Notes: generated from the sequence alone by a model not told the origin. Shown: positions 25,386 to 32,723, counted from the stretch's first letter. The stretch is DNA of 37,106 bases from Comamonas composti DSM 21721 (GCF_000429845.1 NZ_KE386976.1:1-37106); one strand, 5' to 3'. Program-made: numbers and translations.

Positions 25386-26339
25386 ATGGGGCAGATGCAA
25401 GATGCCATCTTGATGAAAACCCATTTGCTTCGTTATTTTGTGGTGCTGGCCGAAGAGTGTCACTTTGGCCGCGCTGCCCAGCGCCTGTGCATCACGCAGC
25501 CACCGCTGAGCATGGCCCTCAAGGCGCTGGAAGAATATCTGGGCGTGGTCTTGATGGAGCGCGATGCCAAAAACGTGCGCTTGACGACTGCGGGCGAGGT
25601 ATTTTTGCATGAGGCGCGCAAGGTCCTTGCCCAGATACAGTATGCCGGCGAAGTCGTGCGCAGCGTTGCGGCAGGGCAGGAGGGGCGGCTGGACATAGGA
25701 ATTACCGGGTCCATGGTGTACCGCAAGGTGCCGGATTTTTGCCGAGCCTTTCGGGCTGCCCGCCCCAGGGTGGAGCTGTGCCTGCATGAAATGTCCACGC
25801 GCGAGCAACTGCAGGCCATTGCCAGCGGGCAGATCCATTGCGGATTCCTCAATATCGGTGAGCCGCCGCAAGGCATGCGTACTTTGTCGATTGGTGCCGA
25901 AGCCTTTGTCTGCTGCCTGCCCGCAGACCATGCGCAGGCCGGGGTCGCGCAGATCGATTTGCGCAGCCTGGCCCACGAAAGCTGGGTCATGTTTGCTCGC
26001 GAAGTGGCCCCAGCCAATTACGACAATGTGATCACCTGCTTGCAGCAGGCCGGCATACACCCCCAGACACGCCATGCGGCACGTCAGTGGCTGACGGTCA
26101 TGGCTCTGGTTTCCACAGGTCAGGGTGTGGCTTTAGTGCCGGACTGCATGCGCCATGCGGGCATGAGCGGACTGAGCTTTGCGCCGCTTGCGGGAGTGGA
26201 TGCCTTGACCCCGGCCGTCATGGCCTGGAAGGCCGAACATGCCAACCCCTTGCTGCAGGCTTTTGCTGAGCTGGTGCAAGAACAAGTGCTTGGCAGCATG
26301 AGCGCTTTGGGCCAACGTCAGAAACAAAGCCCAAGTTGA
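25386..26339 (+). CDS. LysR-family transcriptional regulator
   Basis: A regulator of about 317 aa. The helix-turn-helix is LLRYFVVLAEECHFGRAAQRLCITQPPLSMALKALEEYLGVVLMERDAKNVRLTTAGEVFL. The effector domain has GRLDIGITGSMVYRKVPDFCRAFRAARPRVELCLHEMST, typical of the CbnR/BenM-like branch that senses aromatic or short acids. Start is uncertain: ATG at 25386 has AAGGA upstream, though somewhat far, while ATG at 25413 would give the usual MKTHLLRYF but has no ribosome site. It is co-directional with the acyl-CoA dehydrogenase gene and ends 69 bases before cas1, so read-through into the CRISPR locus is possible. Confidence 0.88.
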   Translation: MGQMQDAILMKTHLLRYFVVLAEECHFGRAAQRLCITQPPLSMALKALEEYLGVVLMERDAKNVRLTTAGEVFLHEARKVLAQIQYAGEVVRSVAAGQEGRLDIGITGSMVYRKVPDFCRAFRAARPRVELCLHEMSTREQLQAIASGQIHCGFLNIGEPPQGMRTLSIGAEAFVCCLPADHAQAGVAQIDLRSLAHESWVMFAREVAPANYDNVITCLQQAGIHPQTRHAARQWLTVMALVSTGQGVALVPDCMRHAGMSGLSFAPLAGVDALTPAVMAWKAEHANPLLQAFAELVQEQVLGSMSALGQRQKQSPS

Positions 26340-26355
26340 AAATCCAGGATGACCA

Positions 26356-26404
26356 GGGTTAACCCGAGTCTCTTTGAATTTTGTTACAACCTCCTGCGGG
26401 AGGT
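26356..26404 (+). promoter_or_regulatory. cas1 leader: palindrome and hairpin covering the ribosome binding site
   Basis: Between the LysR stop and cas1 lie a perfect 10-bp palindrome GGGTTAACCC (26356-26365) and, just before the cas1 ATG at 26409, ACCTCC TGCG GGAGGT (26389-26404). The latter is a perfect 6-bp stem with a 4-base loop whose right arm contains the Shine-Dalgarno GGGAGG. Folding would hide the ribosome site of cas1. Confidence 0.55.
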
Positions 26405-26408
26405 ACTC

Positions 26409-27398
26409 ATGCAGGACATCAAGGCCCAGGATCTGAAGAGCATTCTTCATTCCAAACGCGCCAATATTTACTATCTGGAGCATTGCCGGGTACTGGTCAA
26501 CGGTGGGCGGGTGGAATACGTCACCGATGCGGGCAAGAAAAGCCTGTACTGGAACATCCCCATCGCCAACACCACCAGCATCTTGCTGGGCACGGGCACT
26601 TCGATCACGCAGGCCGCCATGCGCGAGCTGGCCAAGGCCGGCGTGCTCGTCGGCTTTTGCGGAGGTGGCGGCACACCCTTGTTCAGCGCCAACGAGGTCG
26701 ATGTTGAGGTGGCCTGGCTGACACCGCAAAGCGAATACCGGCCTACGGAATATCTGCAGGCCTGGGTGAAATTCTGGTTTGACGATGATCTTCGCCTGCA
26801 TGCGGCCAAGGCCTTGCAGGCGGCTCGCTTGCAGCGGCTGCTGTCCGAATGGAATAGCACCTTGCGTGAAGCCGGCTTTGCCGTGGATCTGGAGCGCCTC
26901 AAGGCTTTGGTGCAGCAGTTCACGGCGCTGATCGCCCAGGCCCCCGATGTCACGGCCTTGCTCACCGACGAAGCGCGCTTGAGCAAGGCGCTCTACAAAC
27001 TGGCGGTGGATGCCACGGGTTATGGCGACTTCACCCGTGCCAAGCGCGGCACGGGCACCGATGCGGCGAATCGCTTTCTGGACCATGGCAACTACCTGGC
27101 CTATGGCATGGGTGCCACGGCCACCTGGGTGCTGGGTCTGCCCCATGGCCTGGCCGTGCTGCACGGCAAGACGCGGCGCGGCGGCTTGGTGTTTGATGCG
27201 GCCGACTTGGTCAAAGACGCGGTCATCCTGCCGCAGGCGTTTTTGTCGGCCATGCGTGGTGATGACGAAGCGCAGTTTCGCCGCGCATGCATAGAAGCGC
27301 TCACGCGCAGCGAGTCGCTGGATTTCATCATCGACACGCTCAAAAGCATGGCCATCGATACGGCCCGCATGGCACAAGCGCAGGAACCACGCGCATGA
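26409..27398 (+). CDS. cas1: type I-F CRISPR-associated endonuclease Cas1
   Basis: The integrase that, with Cas2-3, inserts new spacers at the leader end of the array. 329 aa, starting MQDIKAQDLKSILHSKRANIYYLEHCRVLVNGGRVEYVTD. An in-frame ATG at 26349 lacks a ribosome site, while 26409 has GGGAGG. The beta-rich N-domain is followed by the alpha-helical metal-binding domain, with YGDFTRAKRGTGTDAANRFLDHGNYLAYGM and HGLAVLHGKTRRGGLVFDAADLVKD, which hold the His and Asp metal ligands in this subtype. Its stop overlaps the cas3 start by four bases, so it is translationally coupled to the protein it forms a complex with. Confidence 0.95.
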   Translation: MQDIKAQDLKSILHSKRANIYYLEHCRVLVNGGRVEYVTDAGKKSLYWNIPIANTTSILLGTGTSITQAAMRELAKAGVLVGFCGGGGTPLFSANEVDVEVAWLTPQSEYRPTEYLQAWVKFWFDDDLRLHAAKALQAARLQRLLSEWNSTLREAGFAVDLERLKALVQQFTALIAQAPDVTALLTDEARLSKALYKLAVDATGYGDFTRAKRGTGTDAANRFLDHGNYLAYGMGATATWVLGLPHGLAVLHGKTRRGGLVFDAADLVKDAVILPQAFLSAMRGDDEAQFRRACIEALTRSESLDFIIDTLKSMAIDTARMAQAQEPRA

Positions 27399-30300
27399 AC
27401 GTGCTCTTTGTCTCCCAATGCAGCAAGCGTGCGCTGACCGAAACCCGCCGCATTCTCGACCAGTTTGCCGAGCGGCGTGGCGAGCGCACCTGGCAAACAC
27501 CTATCACCCAGGCCGGGCTGGATACCGTGCGCAAGCTGCTGCGTGCCAGCGCCCGCAAAAACACGGCCGTGGCCTGCCATTGGATTCGTGGGCGCGACCA
27601 CAGCGAGCTGCTGTGGGTGGTGGGTGATGGCCGCCAGTTCAACGCAGAGGGCGCCGTGCCCACCAACACCACGGCCCGCAATGTGCTGCGCGCCGACGAT
27701 GAAAACAGCTGGCATCACTTGCCGCTGATCACGGCCCTGACGGCTCTGGCCGCGCTGCTGCACGATTTGGGCAAGTCCACGCAGGCGTTCCAGGATCGCT
27801 TGAAAAATCCCGGCCTGCGCGAGCGCAACCACTATCGCCATGAATGGGTGTCGGTGCGTTTGCTGCAGGCCTTTGTGGGGCAGGGCGATGATGCAGATTG
27901 GCTGCAGCGCCTGGCAGCTTGTGCAGACCCAGGCAGCGATGAACAAGCCTTTGAGGCGCTGTGGCTGGAACGTGGCAAGGGGCGGCTGCTGTGTGATGGC
28001 CTGGACGATGTGGCTTGGAACACGGTACAAAAAAACGCGGCCAATCCCTTTGCGACGCTGCCGCCGTTGGCCCAGGCAGTGGCCTGGCTGGTGCTGACCC
28101 ACCACCGGTTGCCTTGCAAGCCGGTGCCAAGTCAAGACAGCAGCAGTGCATACGACATCGATGATGGGAGTGAAGGGCAGCGCTGGCGGCGATTTGGCCG
28201 CAAGCCATCCTTCATCAACCGGACCGAGCTGCACCATGTGCTGGCCCAGGTCAATGCCGACTGGAATGAGCCGCGCGAAGCATTGCCTGATGCGCAGATC
28301 AAGGCTTACTGGGCTTTTCCGCATGGCCTGCCTGTACGCAATCTGGCCTGGCGCAAACAGGCCGCACGCTATGCACGCAAGCTGCTGGAGTTGGTGCCTC
28401 GCTACCAGCAAGCGCCGGCACTGCAGGACCCCTTCACCATGCACATGGCCCGCATGTGCTTGATGCTGGCCGACCACCATTACTCGCGCCTGGGCCTGGA
28501 CAAGGAAGGGCAGCCGGTTGCCGGGCGCAAGCCCTATCTGCAATCCAAGGCATTGTTGACTGCCAACACCACATTTGATGGCCGGGAGCGTCGTGTCATC
28601 AACCAGTCGCTGGACGAGCATTTGCTGGGCGTGCAAGCCCACGCCAGTCTGATCACCCATTCACTGCCCACGCTGGCCCGCAGCCTGCCCGCGTTGCAAA
28701 ACCACAAAGGCCTCAAGAAACGCAGCCGTAACCCCCGTTTTCAGTGGCAGGACAAGGCGGCCGACCTGGCTGCCAGCGTCCGCCACCGTGCTGCGGATCA
28801 GGGCGCCTTCATCGTCAACATGGCATCCACCGGCTGTGGCAAGACCCTGGGCAATGCGCGCACCATGAACGCGCTGGCCGATCCACAACTGGGTATGCGC
28901 TGCGCCTTTGCCATGGGCCTGCGTACGTTGACGTTGCAAACCGGCCGCGTCTTCCAGAACGACCTGGGGCTGAGCGATGAGCAGCTCGCCATCCAGGTGG
29001 GTGGCGCAGCCAGCCGGGCGCTGTTTGCATACTGGGAACGCCAGGCCGAAGCCAGTGGCTCTGCCTCCAGCCAGGGCCTGCTGGATGAAGGCGGACAAGT
29101 GCTGTTTGAAGGCAACGACCGCCATCCCTTGCTGGAGCGCTTGAGCGATGACACCAAGGTGCGCAGCCTGATTGCTGCGCCCCTGCTGGTCTGCACCGTA
29201 GACCATCTCACCCCTGCAACCGAAAGCTTGCGCGGCGGCCGCCAGATCGCGCCCATGCTGCGCCTGTTGACAGGGGACCTGGTGCTGGACGAGCCCGATG
29301 ATTTCGATATGGCCGACCTGCCCGCGCTCACGCGCTTGGTGCATTGGGCAGGTTTGTTGGGCAGCCGTGTGCTGCTGTCCTCGGCCACCTTGCCGCCTGC
29401 CTTGGTGGAGGGCTTGTTTCTGGCCTATCGTGCGGGCCGCCAGATCTTTCAGAAGCACCGCAGCGAACGACCCGGCGAGCCTGTGAATCTCTGCTGCCTG
29501 TGGATCGACGAGTTTCATCAAACTGCCCAGGACTGCGCGGACGCACAGGACTTTGCCCCGGCGCATGAGGCCTTTGTCAAAAAACGCATGGCACAGCTGG
29601 CGAAAGCAGACGTGCGAAGACTGGCCCACATCGTCAGCCTGCCGCAGGCCTGGAGTAATGCGGGGATGGACAAAGCACAGCGCCGCAAGGAATGGGCGCA
29701 ATTCATGCTGCAGCGCGCACGGGGTCTGCATCAGACTTCTCAAAACCATAGCATTGACCCTGCCAGCGGCAAGCGCGTGAGCCTGGGCCTGATCCGCATG
29801 GCCAATATCGATCCGTTGTACGACGTGGCCCTGGCCATGTATGCGCATGGCGCGCCGGCCCCCGGCGTTCGCGTGCACCTGTGCGTTTACCACTCGCAGT
29901 TTCCGCTGCTGGCGCGCTCGGTGATCGAACAGCAACTGGACACCGTGCTCAACCGGCGTGGTGCGGACGATGGGCCTGACCCGGTGTTCCAGCGGCCTGC
30001 GATTCGAGCGTTGATCGATGCCCATCCCGAGCAGGATCAGCTATTCATCGTGCTCGGCTCACCGGTGACGGAGGTGGGTCGGGACTGGAGCGCTGATTGG
30101 GCTATATCGGAGCCATCTTCCATGCGCTCGCTGATACAGCTGGCAGGCCGTGTGCGTCGGCATCGCAGTGCAGAGGTGAAGGCCGTCAATGTCGAAGTGC
30201 TGGACTGCAATCTGCGTGGGCTGGAACGCCCAAGCAGGGCGGCGTACTGCAAGCCAGGGTTTGAGATGGACGCAGTGCCGCCGGGCAGCACCGATGCCGC

Positions 30301-30958
30301 AGTGCACTTCCATCTCCAGTCGCACAGCTTGCAAGAGCTGCTGTCGCGCCAGCTCAGGGAATGGGGCGATCCCCAATGGCCCATCGACGCAAGGCCCCGT
30401 ATTGCCAGGACCCCGGGCAAGCCCAGCCCCAGTCGCAACTGGGTGGATCTGGAGCACGCCCGCATGCGCGACGCCATGCTGCCGCGCGAGGTGGGCAGCC
30501 GCACCACTACCTTGGTTGAGCGCGCCGCCTGCCTGGCCTGGCATGAGGGCGACAGCGCCCAGCCCGAGTGCCTGTGGCTGACTGGCGTGCTGCCGCAGTT
30601 TCAGCGCTTTAGAGAGGACGCACGCCCCCGCGTGGATGTGGTGCTGCTGCCTGATGAGGACGGGGAAAAGCTGGAGCTGCACCGCGTGGACGATGGAGCG
30701 CAGCGCGGCGAGCAGCTCTATGTCTGCATAGACCAGAGTATGAAGGTGCAGGTTTCCGATGCTGTCCTGCGGCCCACATCGCAGCACAGTGTGCAGCCCT
30801 GGATACAGCTGGACCTGTTGGAGGCCTTGCGTGCGCTGGCCCAGGAGCTAGGTCTGTCGCTGGAGGTCTGCGCCAAACGCTATGCCACCGCCAGCCTGCC
30901 GGATGAGCAGCAAGGGTGGCGGTGGCATGAAACGCTGGGCTTTACCAGGAAAGCCTGA
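27395..30958 (+). CDS. cas3: type I-F Cas2-Cas3 fusion helicase-nuclease
   Basis: A 1187-aa fusion unique to type I-F. Residues 1-80 (MNVLFVSQCSKRALTETRRILDQF) are the Cas2 domain used in adaptation. An HD nuclease follows (ALLHDLGKSTQAFQDRL ... HEWVSVRLL), then a superfamily-2 helicase with MASTGCGKTLGNART (Walker A), LVLDEPDDFD (Walker B), LLSSATLPP (motif III) and SLIQLAGRVRRHR (motif VI), and a C-terminal domain. It unwinds and degrades target DNA recruited by the Csy complex and helps Cas1 in spacer capture. The start at 27395 overlaps cas1; the frame is open 36 codons further up inside cas1. The stop at 30956-30958 lies within the degenerate tail of an antisense CRISPR-repeat-like element. 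Confidence 0.95.
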   Translation: MNVLFVSQCSKRALTETRRILDQFAERRGERTWQTPITQAGLDTVRKLLRASARKNTAVACHWIRGRDHSELLWVVGDGRQFNAEGAVPTNTTARNVLRADDENSWHHLPLITALTALAALLHDLGKSTQAFQDRLKNPGLRERNHYRHEWVSVRLLQAFVGQGDDADWLQRLAACADPGSDEQAFEALWLERGKGRLLCDGLDDVAWNTVQKNAANPFATLPPLAQAVAWLVLTHHRLPCKPVPSQDSSSAYDIDDGSEGQRWRRFGRKPSFINRTELHHVLAQVNADWNEPREALPDAQIKAYWAFPHGLPVRNLAWRKQAARYARKLLELVPRYQQAPALQDPFTMHMARMCLMLADHHYSRLGLDKEGQPVAGRKPYLQSKALLTANTTFDGRERRVINQSLDEHLLGVQAHASLITHSLPTLARSLPALQNHKGLKKRSRNPRFQWQDKAADLAASVRHRAADQGAFIVNMASTGCGKTLGNARTMNALADPQLGMRCAFAMGLRTLTLQTGRVFQNDLGLSDEQLAIQVGGAASRALFAYWERQAEASGSASSQGLLDEGGQVLFEGNDRHPLLERLSDDTKVRSLIAAPLLVCTVDHLTPATESLRGGRQIAPMLRLLTGDLVLDEPDDFDMADLPALTRLVHWAGLLGSRVLLSSATLPPALVEGLFLAYRAGRQIFQKHRSERPGEPVNLCCLWIDEFHQTAQDCADAQDFAPAHEAFVKKRMAQLAKADVRRLAHIVSLPQAWSNAGMDKAQRRKEWAQFMLQRARGLHQTSQNHSIDPASGKRVSLGLIRMANIDPLYDVALAMYAHGAPAPGVRVHLCVYHSQFPLLARSVIEQQLDTVLNRRGADDGPDPVFQRPAIRALIDAHPEQDQLFIVLGSPVTEVGRDWSADWAISEPSSMRSLIQLAGRVRRHRSAEVKAVNVEVLDCNLRGLERPSRAAYCKPGFEMDAVPPGSTDAAVHFHLQSHSLQELLSRQLREWGDPQWPIDARPRIARTPGKPSPSRNWVDLEHARMRDAMLPREVGSRTTTLVERAACLAWHEGDSAQPECLWLTGVLPQFQRFREDARPRVDVVLLPDEDGEKLELHRVDDGAQRGEQLYVCIDQSMKVQVSDAVLRPTSQHSVQPWIQLDLLEALRALAQELGLSLEVCAKRYATASLPDEQQGWRWHETLGFTRKA

Positions 30959-31031
30959 ACTGCCTATGCGGCAGCACATTAGAAGCACTGCGGTTTCAGT
31001 GTCTTTGCTGAGCTGTCTCTCGACAGAGTTG
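30952..31031 (-). ncRNA. degenerate mini-CRISPR between cas3 and csy1 (CreA/CreR-like crRNA gene)
   Basis: Read on the minus strand. Pseudo-repeat 1 (31031-31005) keeps the hairpin with a compensated change: the array stem CTGCC/GGCAG is CTGTC/GACAG here, with loop GAGA. It ends in CTCAGCAA, 7 of 8 bases of the array's crRNA handle CTCAGAAA. A 25-base pseudo-spacer follows (31004-30980). Pseudo-repeat 2 (30979-30952) is 21/28 identical to the array repeat, with the whole stem-loop CTGCCGCATAGGCAG exact. Csy4 cutting after both stems would give a 53-nt guide (8 + 25 + 20) instead of the usual 60. The pseudo-spacer matches the promoter at 31077-31096 with a CC PAM. A possible -10 (TAGAAT, 31048-31043) lies just upstream. 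Architecture and target match CreA or CreR RNAs known in other type I systems; expression is inferred. Confidence 0.82.
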
Positions 31032-31076
31032 CGCAGCAGCAGATTCTAGTCTACGATGGCGATCAATGATTTTATC

Positions 31077-31106
31077 GCTCTGCGATTTCATTGTCTGGTT
31101 TATAAA
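31077..31106 (+). promoter_or_regulatory. extended -10 promoter overlapping the protospacer of the mini-CRISPR
   Basis: TG-G-TTTATA (31096-31104) forms an extended -10 element reading rightward, with a start expected near 31111. The minus strand carries CC (31098-31097), the type I-F PAM, then a 20-base stretch (31096-31077) matching the pseudo-spacer at 17 of 20 positions: AGACA, TGAAA, CGCAG and GC agree, and positions 6, 12 and 18 differ. The PAM lies within the extended -10 itself, so Csy binding here should block transcription of the mini-ORF and csy genes downstream. No good -35 is visible. Confidence 0.75.
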
Positions 31107-31191
31107 TCAAAGGTGTCACGGTGCAGCTGAAACATGCACCGCGACGTGTTCAACACATTGCTGTCGAGGCAAGTAGGAGAAAGGAGGCGCT

Positions 31192-31224
31192 ATGTCGATT
31201 AGCCAAATACTCAGAAGAGTCTGA
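31192..31224 (+). CDS. 10-codon mini-ORF with tandem AGA codons, CreT-like candidate
   Basis: ATG TCG ATT AGC CAA ATA, then CTC AGA AGA GTC and TGA. It encodes MSISQILRRV. It is preceded by AGGAG (31175-31179) and AAGGAGG (31181-31187), one of the strongest ribosome sites in the window. Three of nine sense codons after the start are rare in such GC-rich genomes: ATA and a tandem AGA AGA. CreT toxins described in type I CRISPR loci are small RNAs with a strong Shine-Dalgarno and a mini-ORF whose rare codons trap a scarce tRNA, for example the arginine tRNA reading AGA. The mini-ORF lies about 80 bases after a promoter targeted by the neighbouring crRNA-like element. The 5' leader has a 7-bp hairpin, CGGTGCA/TGCACCG (31119-31141). 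The alternative is a leader peptide for csy1. Confidence 0.6.
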   Translation: MSISQILRRV

Positions 31225-31290
31225 TGGTGGATGTCCACCATAACCACTAAATTCCCCTGCTCTGCGCGTAGAACGGGGGAATTCTATCTT
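31224..31290 (+). promoter_or_regulatory. second mini-ORF and two hairpins upstream of csy1 (attenuator-like)
   Basis: The TGA of the first mini-ORF overlaps an ATG (TGATG) opening a nine-codon frame, 31224-31250, MVDVHHNH with three His codons. Its start lies in a perfect hairpin ATGGTGGA TG TCCACCAT (31224-31241). A second hairpin AATTCCCC/GGGGAATT (stem arms about 31250-31257 and 31276-31283) is followed by a moderately T-rich CTATCTTTC. The pair could form a weak terminator or attenuator that limits read-through from the targeted promoter into csy1. Confidence 0.4.
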
Positions 31291-31316
31291 TCAATGAATT
31301 GGAAAGGTGTATTCCT

Positions 31317-32723
31317 ATGTCTAATGCCCCTGTAACAGGCGGCAAGGCAGGTTGGCGAGCGGAAATTGGGCGGTTCTTGCAAGAGCGATTGCAGGCCAAG
31401 CTCGATAAGCTCAAACCTGATGATCCCCAACGTGACGAAGTCATTGCCTCGTTTGCCCGTGCGACTTGGCTCGAAGACGCCGCCCGGCGCGTGCAGCAGA
31501 TTCAGGCTGTCACCCACTCGCTCAAACCCATTCACCCCGATGCGCGCGGCACCAATCTGTATGTGGATCCTGCGCAGTTGCCCATGCTGGCCGAGCTGGG
31601 CAGCCATGCCTTGGGGGCCGGGTTTGCGGGCGATGTGGTGGGCAATGCGGCGGCGCTGGATGTGTACAAGCTGCTCAAGCTGCAAGTCGAGGGGCGTAGC
31701 CTGCTTTCCGCCTTGCTGGCAGGCGATGTTGATGCGCTGCAAGCGCTGCACGACGACCCCGAGCAGGCCCAGGTGTGGCGCCAGGCCTTCATCGGCCTGA
31801 CCCAGCCGCGCGCAGGTGGTCCCAGCAGCCATGGCCGCGCCAAGCAGCTGTACTGGCTCACGGGTGATGACGCCTGCGACGATGCCCAATATGAGCTGCT
31901 GGCACCGCTGTACGCGACCTCGCTGGCCCATGCTGTGTACGGCGAGATCCAGGAACACCGCTTTGGCGAGGCCAACAAGGCGGCGCGCATAGCCCGCCGC
32001 GATCGCAAGCCGCATGACGGCGTGTTTCACGACTACCCAGGCCTGGCCGTGCAGAAAATGGGCGGGACCAAGCCGCAAAATATTTCTCAGCTCAATAGCG
32101 AGCGCGGCGGCGTCAACTATTTGCTGTCCTCGCTGCCGCCCACATGGACCCCCAGCGCCGTGCGCCTTCCGGTGCAAGCTAAGTCGGTGTTTGACCGGTT
32201 GTTGATTGCGCGGCCCGAGGTGCGCAGCACGCTCAGGGAGTTGCGGCGGTTTCTTTTGACCGACCCCGCGCCCAATCTGGCCACCCGCGAACGCCGTGAA
32301 TCCCTGATCGATGCCTTGATCGACGAGCTGGTGTCCCTGGCCGGCGAACTGCAGCAAGTGCTGGCGCCGGGCTGGAGCCGGGATGAGGAGCGCTTTACCC
32401 GGTTGGACGACAACGAAAAGCTGTGGCTGGACCCGCTGCGCGCCGAGCTGCCGGGCGAGGCCGACTTTGCCCGGCGCTGGCTGTGGATGGATTGGCCCGC
32501 AGAGATAGGCAGGCGCTTTGGACAATGGCTGAAGGAGCAGCTCAAGGGCCAATTGCCCGTGGGCGATGTCGAGGCGCGGGAGTGGAAAAAAGAGCTGCTC
32601 ACCGACGAGGACGGCTTCAAGCAGCAGCTGCGTGCGCTGCGCGACAGGCTGGATGCGCCGCACTACATTCCGATTCGTAAAACGCATGCGGAGCTGATGG
32701 CCGCGAAGGGGGGGCAGCCATGA
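31317..32723 (+). CDS. csy1: type I-F Csy complex large subunit Csy1 (Cas8f)
   Basis: The 468-aa subunit that, with Csy2, caps the 5' handle of the crRNA and reads the CC PAM on target DNA. Start at 31317 (MSNAPVTGGKAGWRAEIGRFLQERLQAKLDKL) has GGAAAGG upstream. Family landmarks are VTHSLKPIHPDARGTNLY, the long helical middle with HDGVFHDYPGLAVQKMGGTKPQNISQLNSERGGVNYLLSSLPPTW, and the C-terminal helical bundle. Its stop overlaps the csy2 start (ATGA). It is the first gene of the csy operon, downstream of the crRNA-targeted promoter. Confidence 0.95.
   Translation: MSNAPVTGGKAGWRAEIGRFLQERLQAKLDKLKPDDPQRDEVIASFARATWLEDAARRVQQIQAVTHSLKPIHPDARGTNLYVDPAQLPMLAELGSHALGAGFAGDVVGNAAALDVYKLLKLQVEGRSLLSALLAGDVDALQALHDDPEQAQVWRQAFIGLTQPRAGGPSSHGRAKQLYWLTGDDACDDAQYELLAPLYATSLAHAVYGEIQEHRFGEANKAARIARRDRKPHDGVFHDYPGLAVQKMGGTKPQNISQLNSERGGVNYLLSSLPPTWTPSAVRLPVQAKSVFDRLLIARPEVRSTLRELRRFLLTDPAPNLATRERRESLIDALIDELVSLAGELQQVLAPGWSRDEERFTRLDDNEKLWLDPLRAELPGEADFARRWLWMDWPAEIGRRFGQWLKEQLKGQLPVGDVEAREWKKELLTDEDGFKQQLRALRDRLDAPHYIPIRKTHAELMAAKGGQP

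Noticed and set aside
26063..26080. CCAGACAC in the LysR gene as a second target of the pseudo-spacer
   Set aside because: Only the first six bases after CC match; positions 7 and 8 of the seed differ, so stable binding is unlikely.
30952..30979. Leftover repeat from a decayed second CRISPR array
   Set aside because: A dying array would not be expected to keep a covarying stem, a near-intact handle and a spacer matching the adjacent promoter with mismatches only at every sixth position.
31157..31180. A third repeat-like stretch on the plus strand (TTGCTGTCGAGGCAAGTAGG)
   Set aside because: It resembles the repeat only with a three-base deletion in the loop and cannot form the full stem; it also overlaps the ribosome site of the mini-ORF, so chance similarity is the simpler explanation.
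31284..32687. A 467-residue open frame antisense to csy1
   Set aside because: It exactly shadows csy1, has no recognisable domain, and is explained by high GC content reducing stops in the opposite frame.
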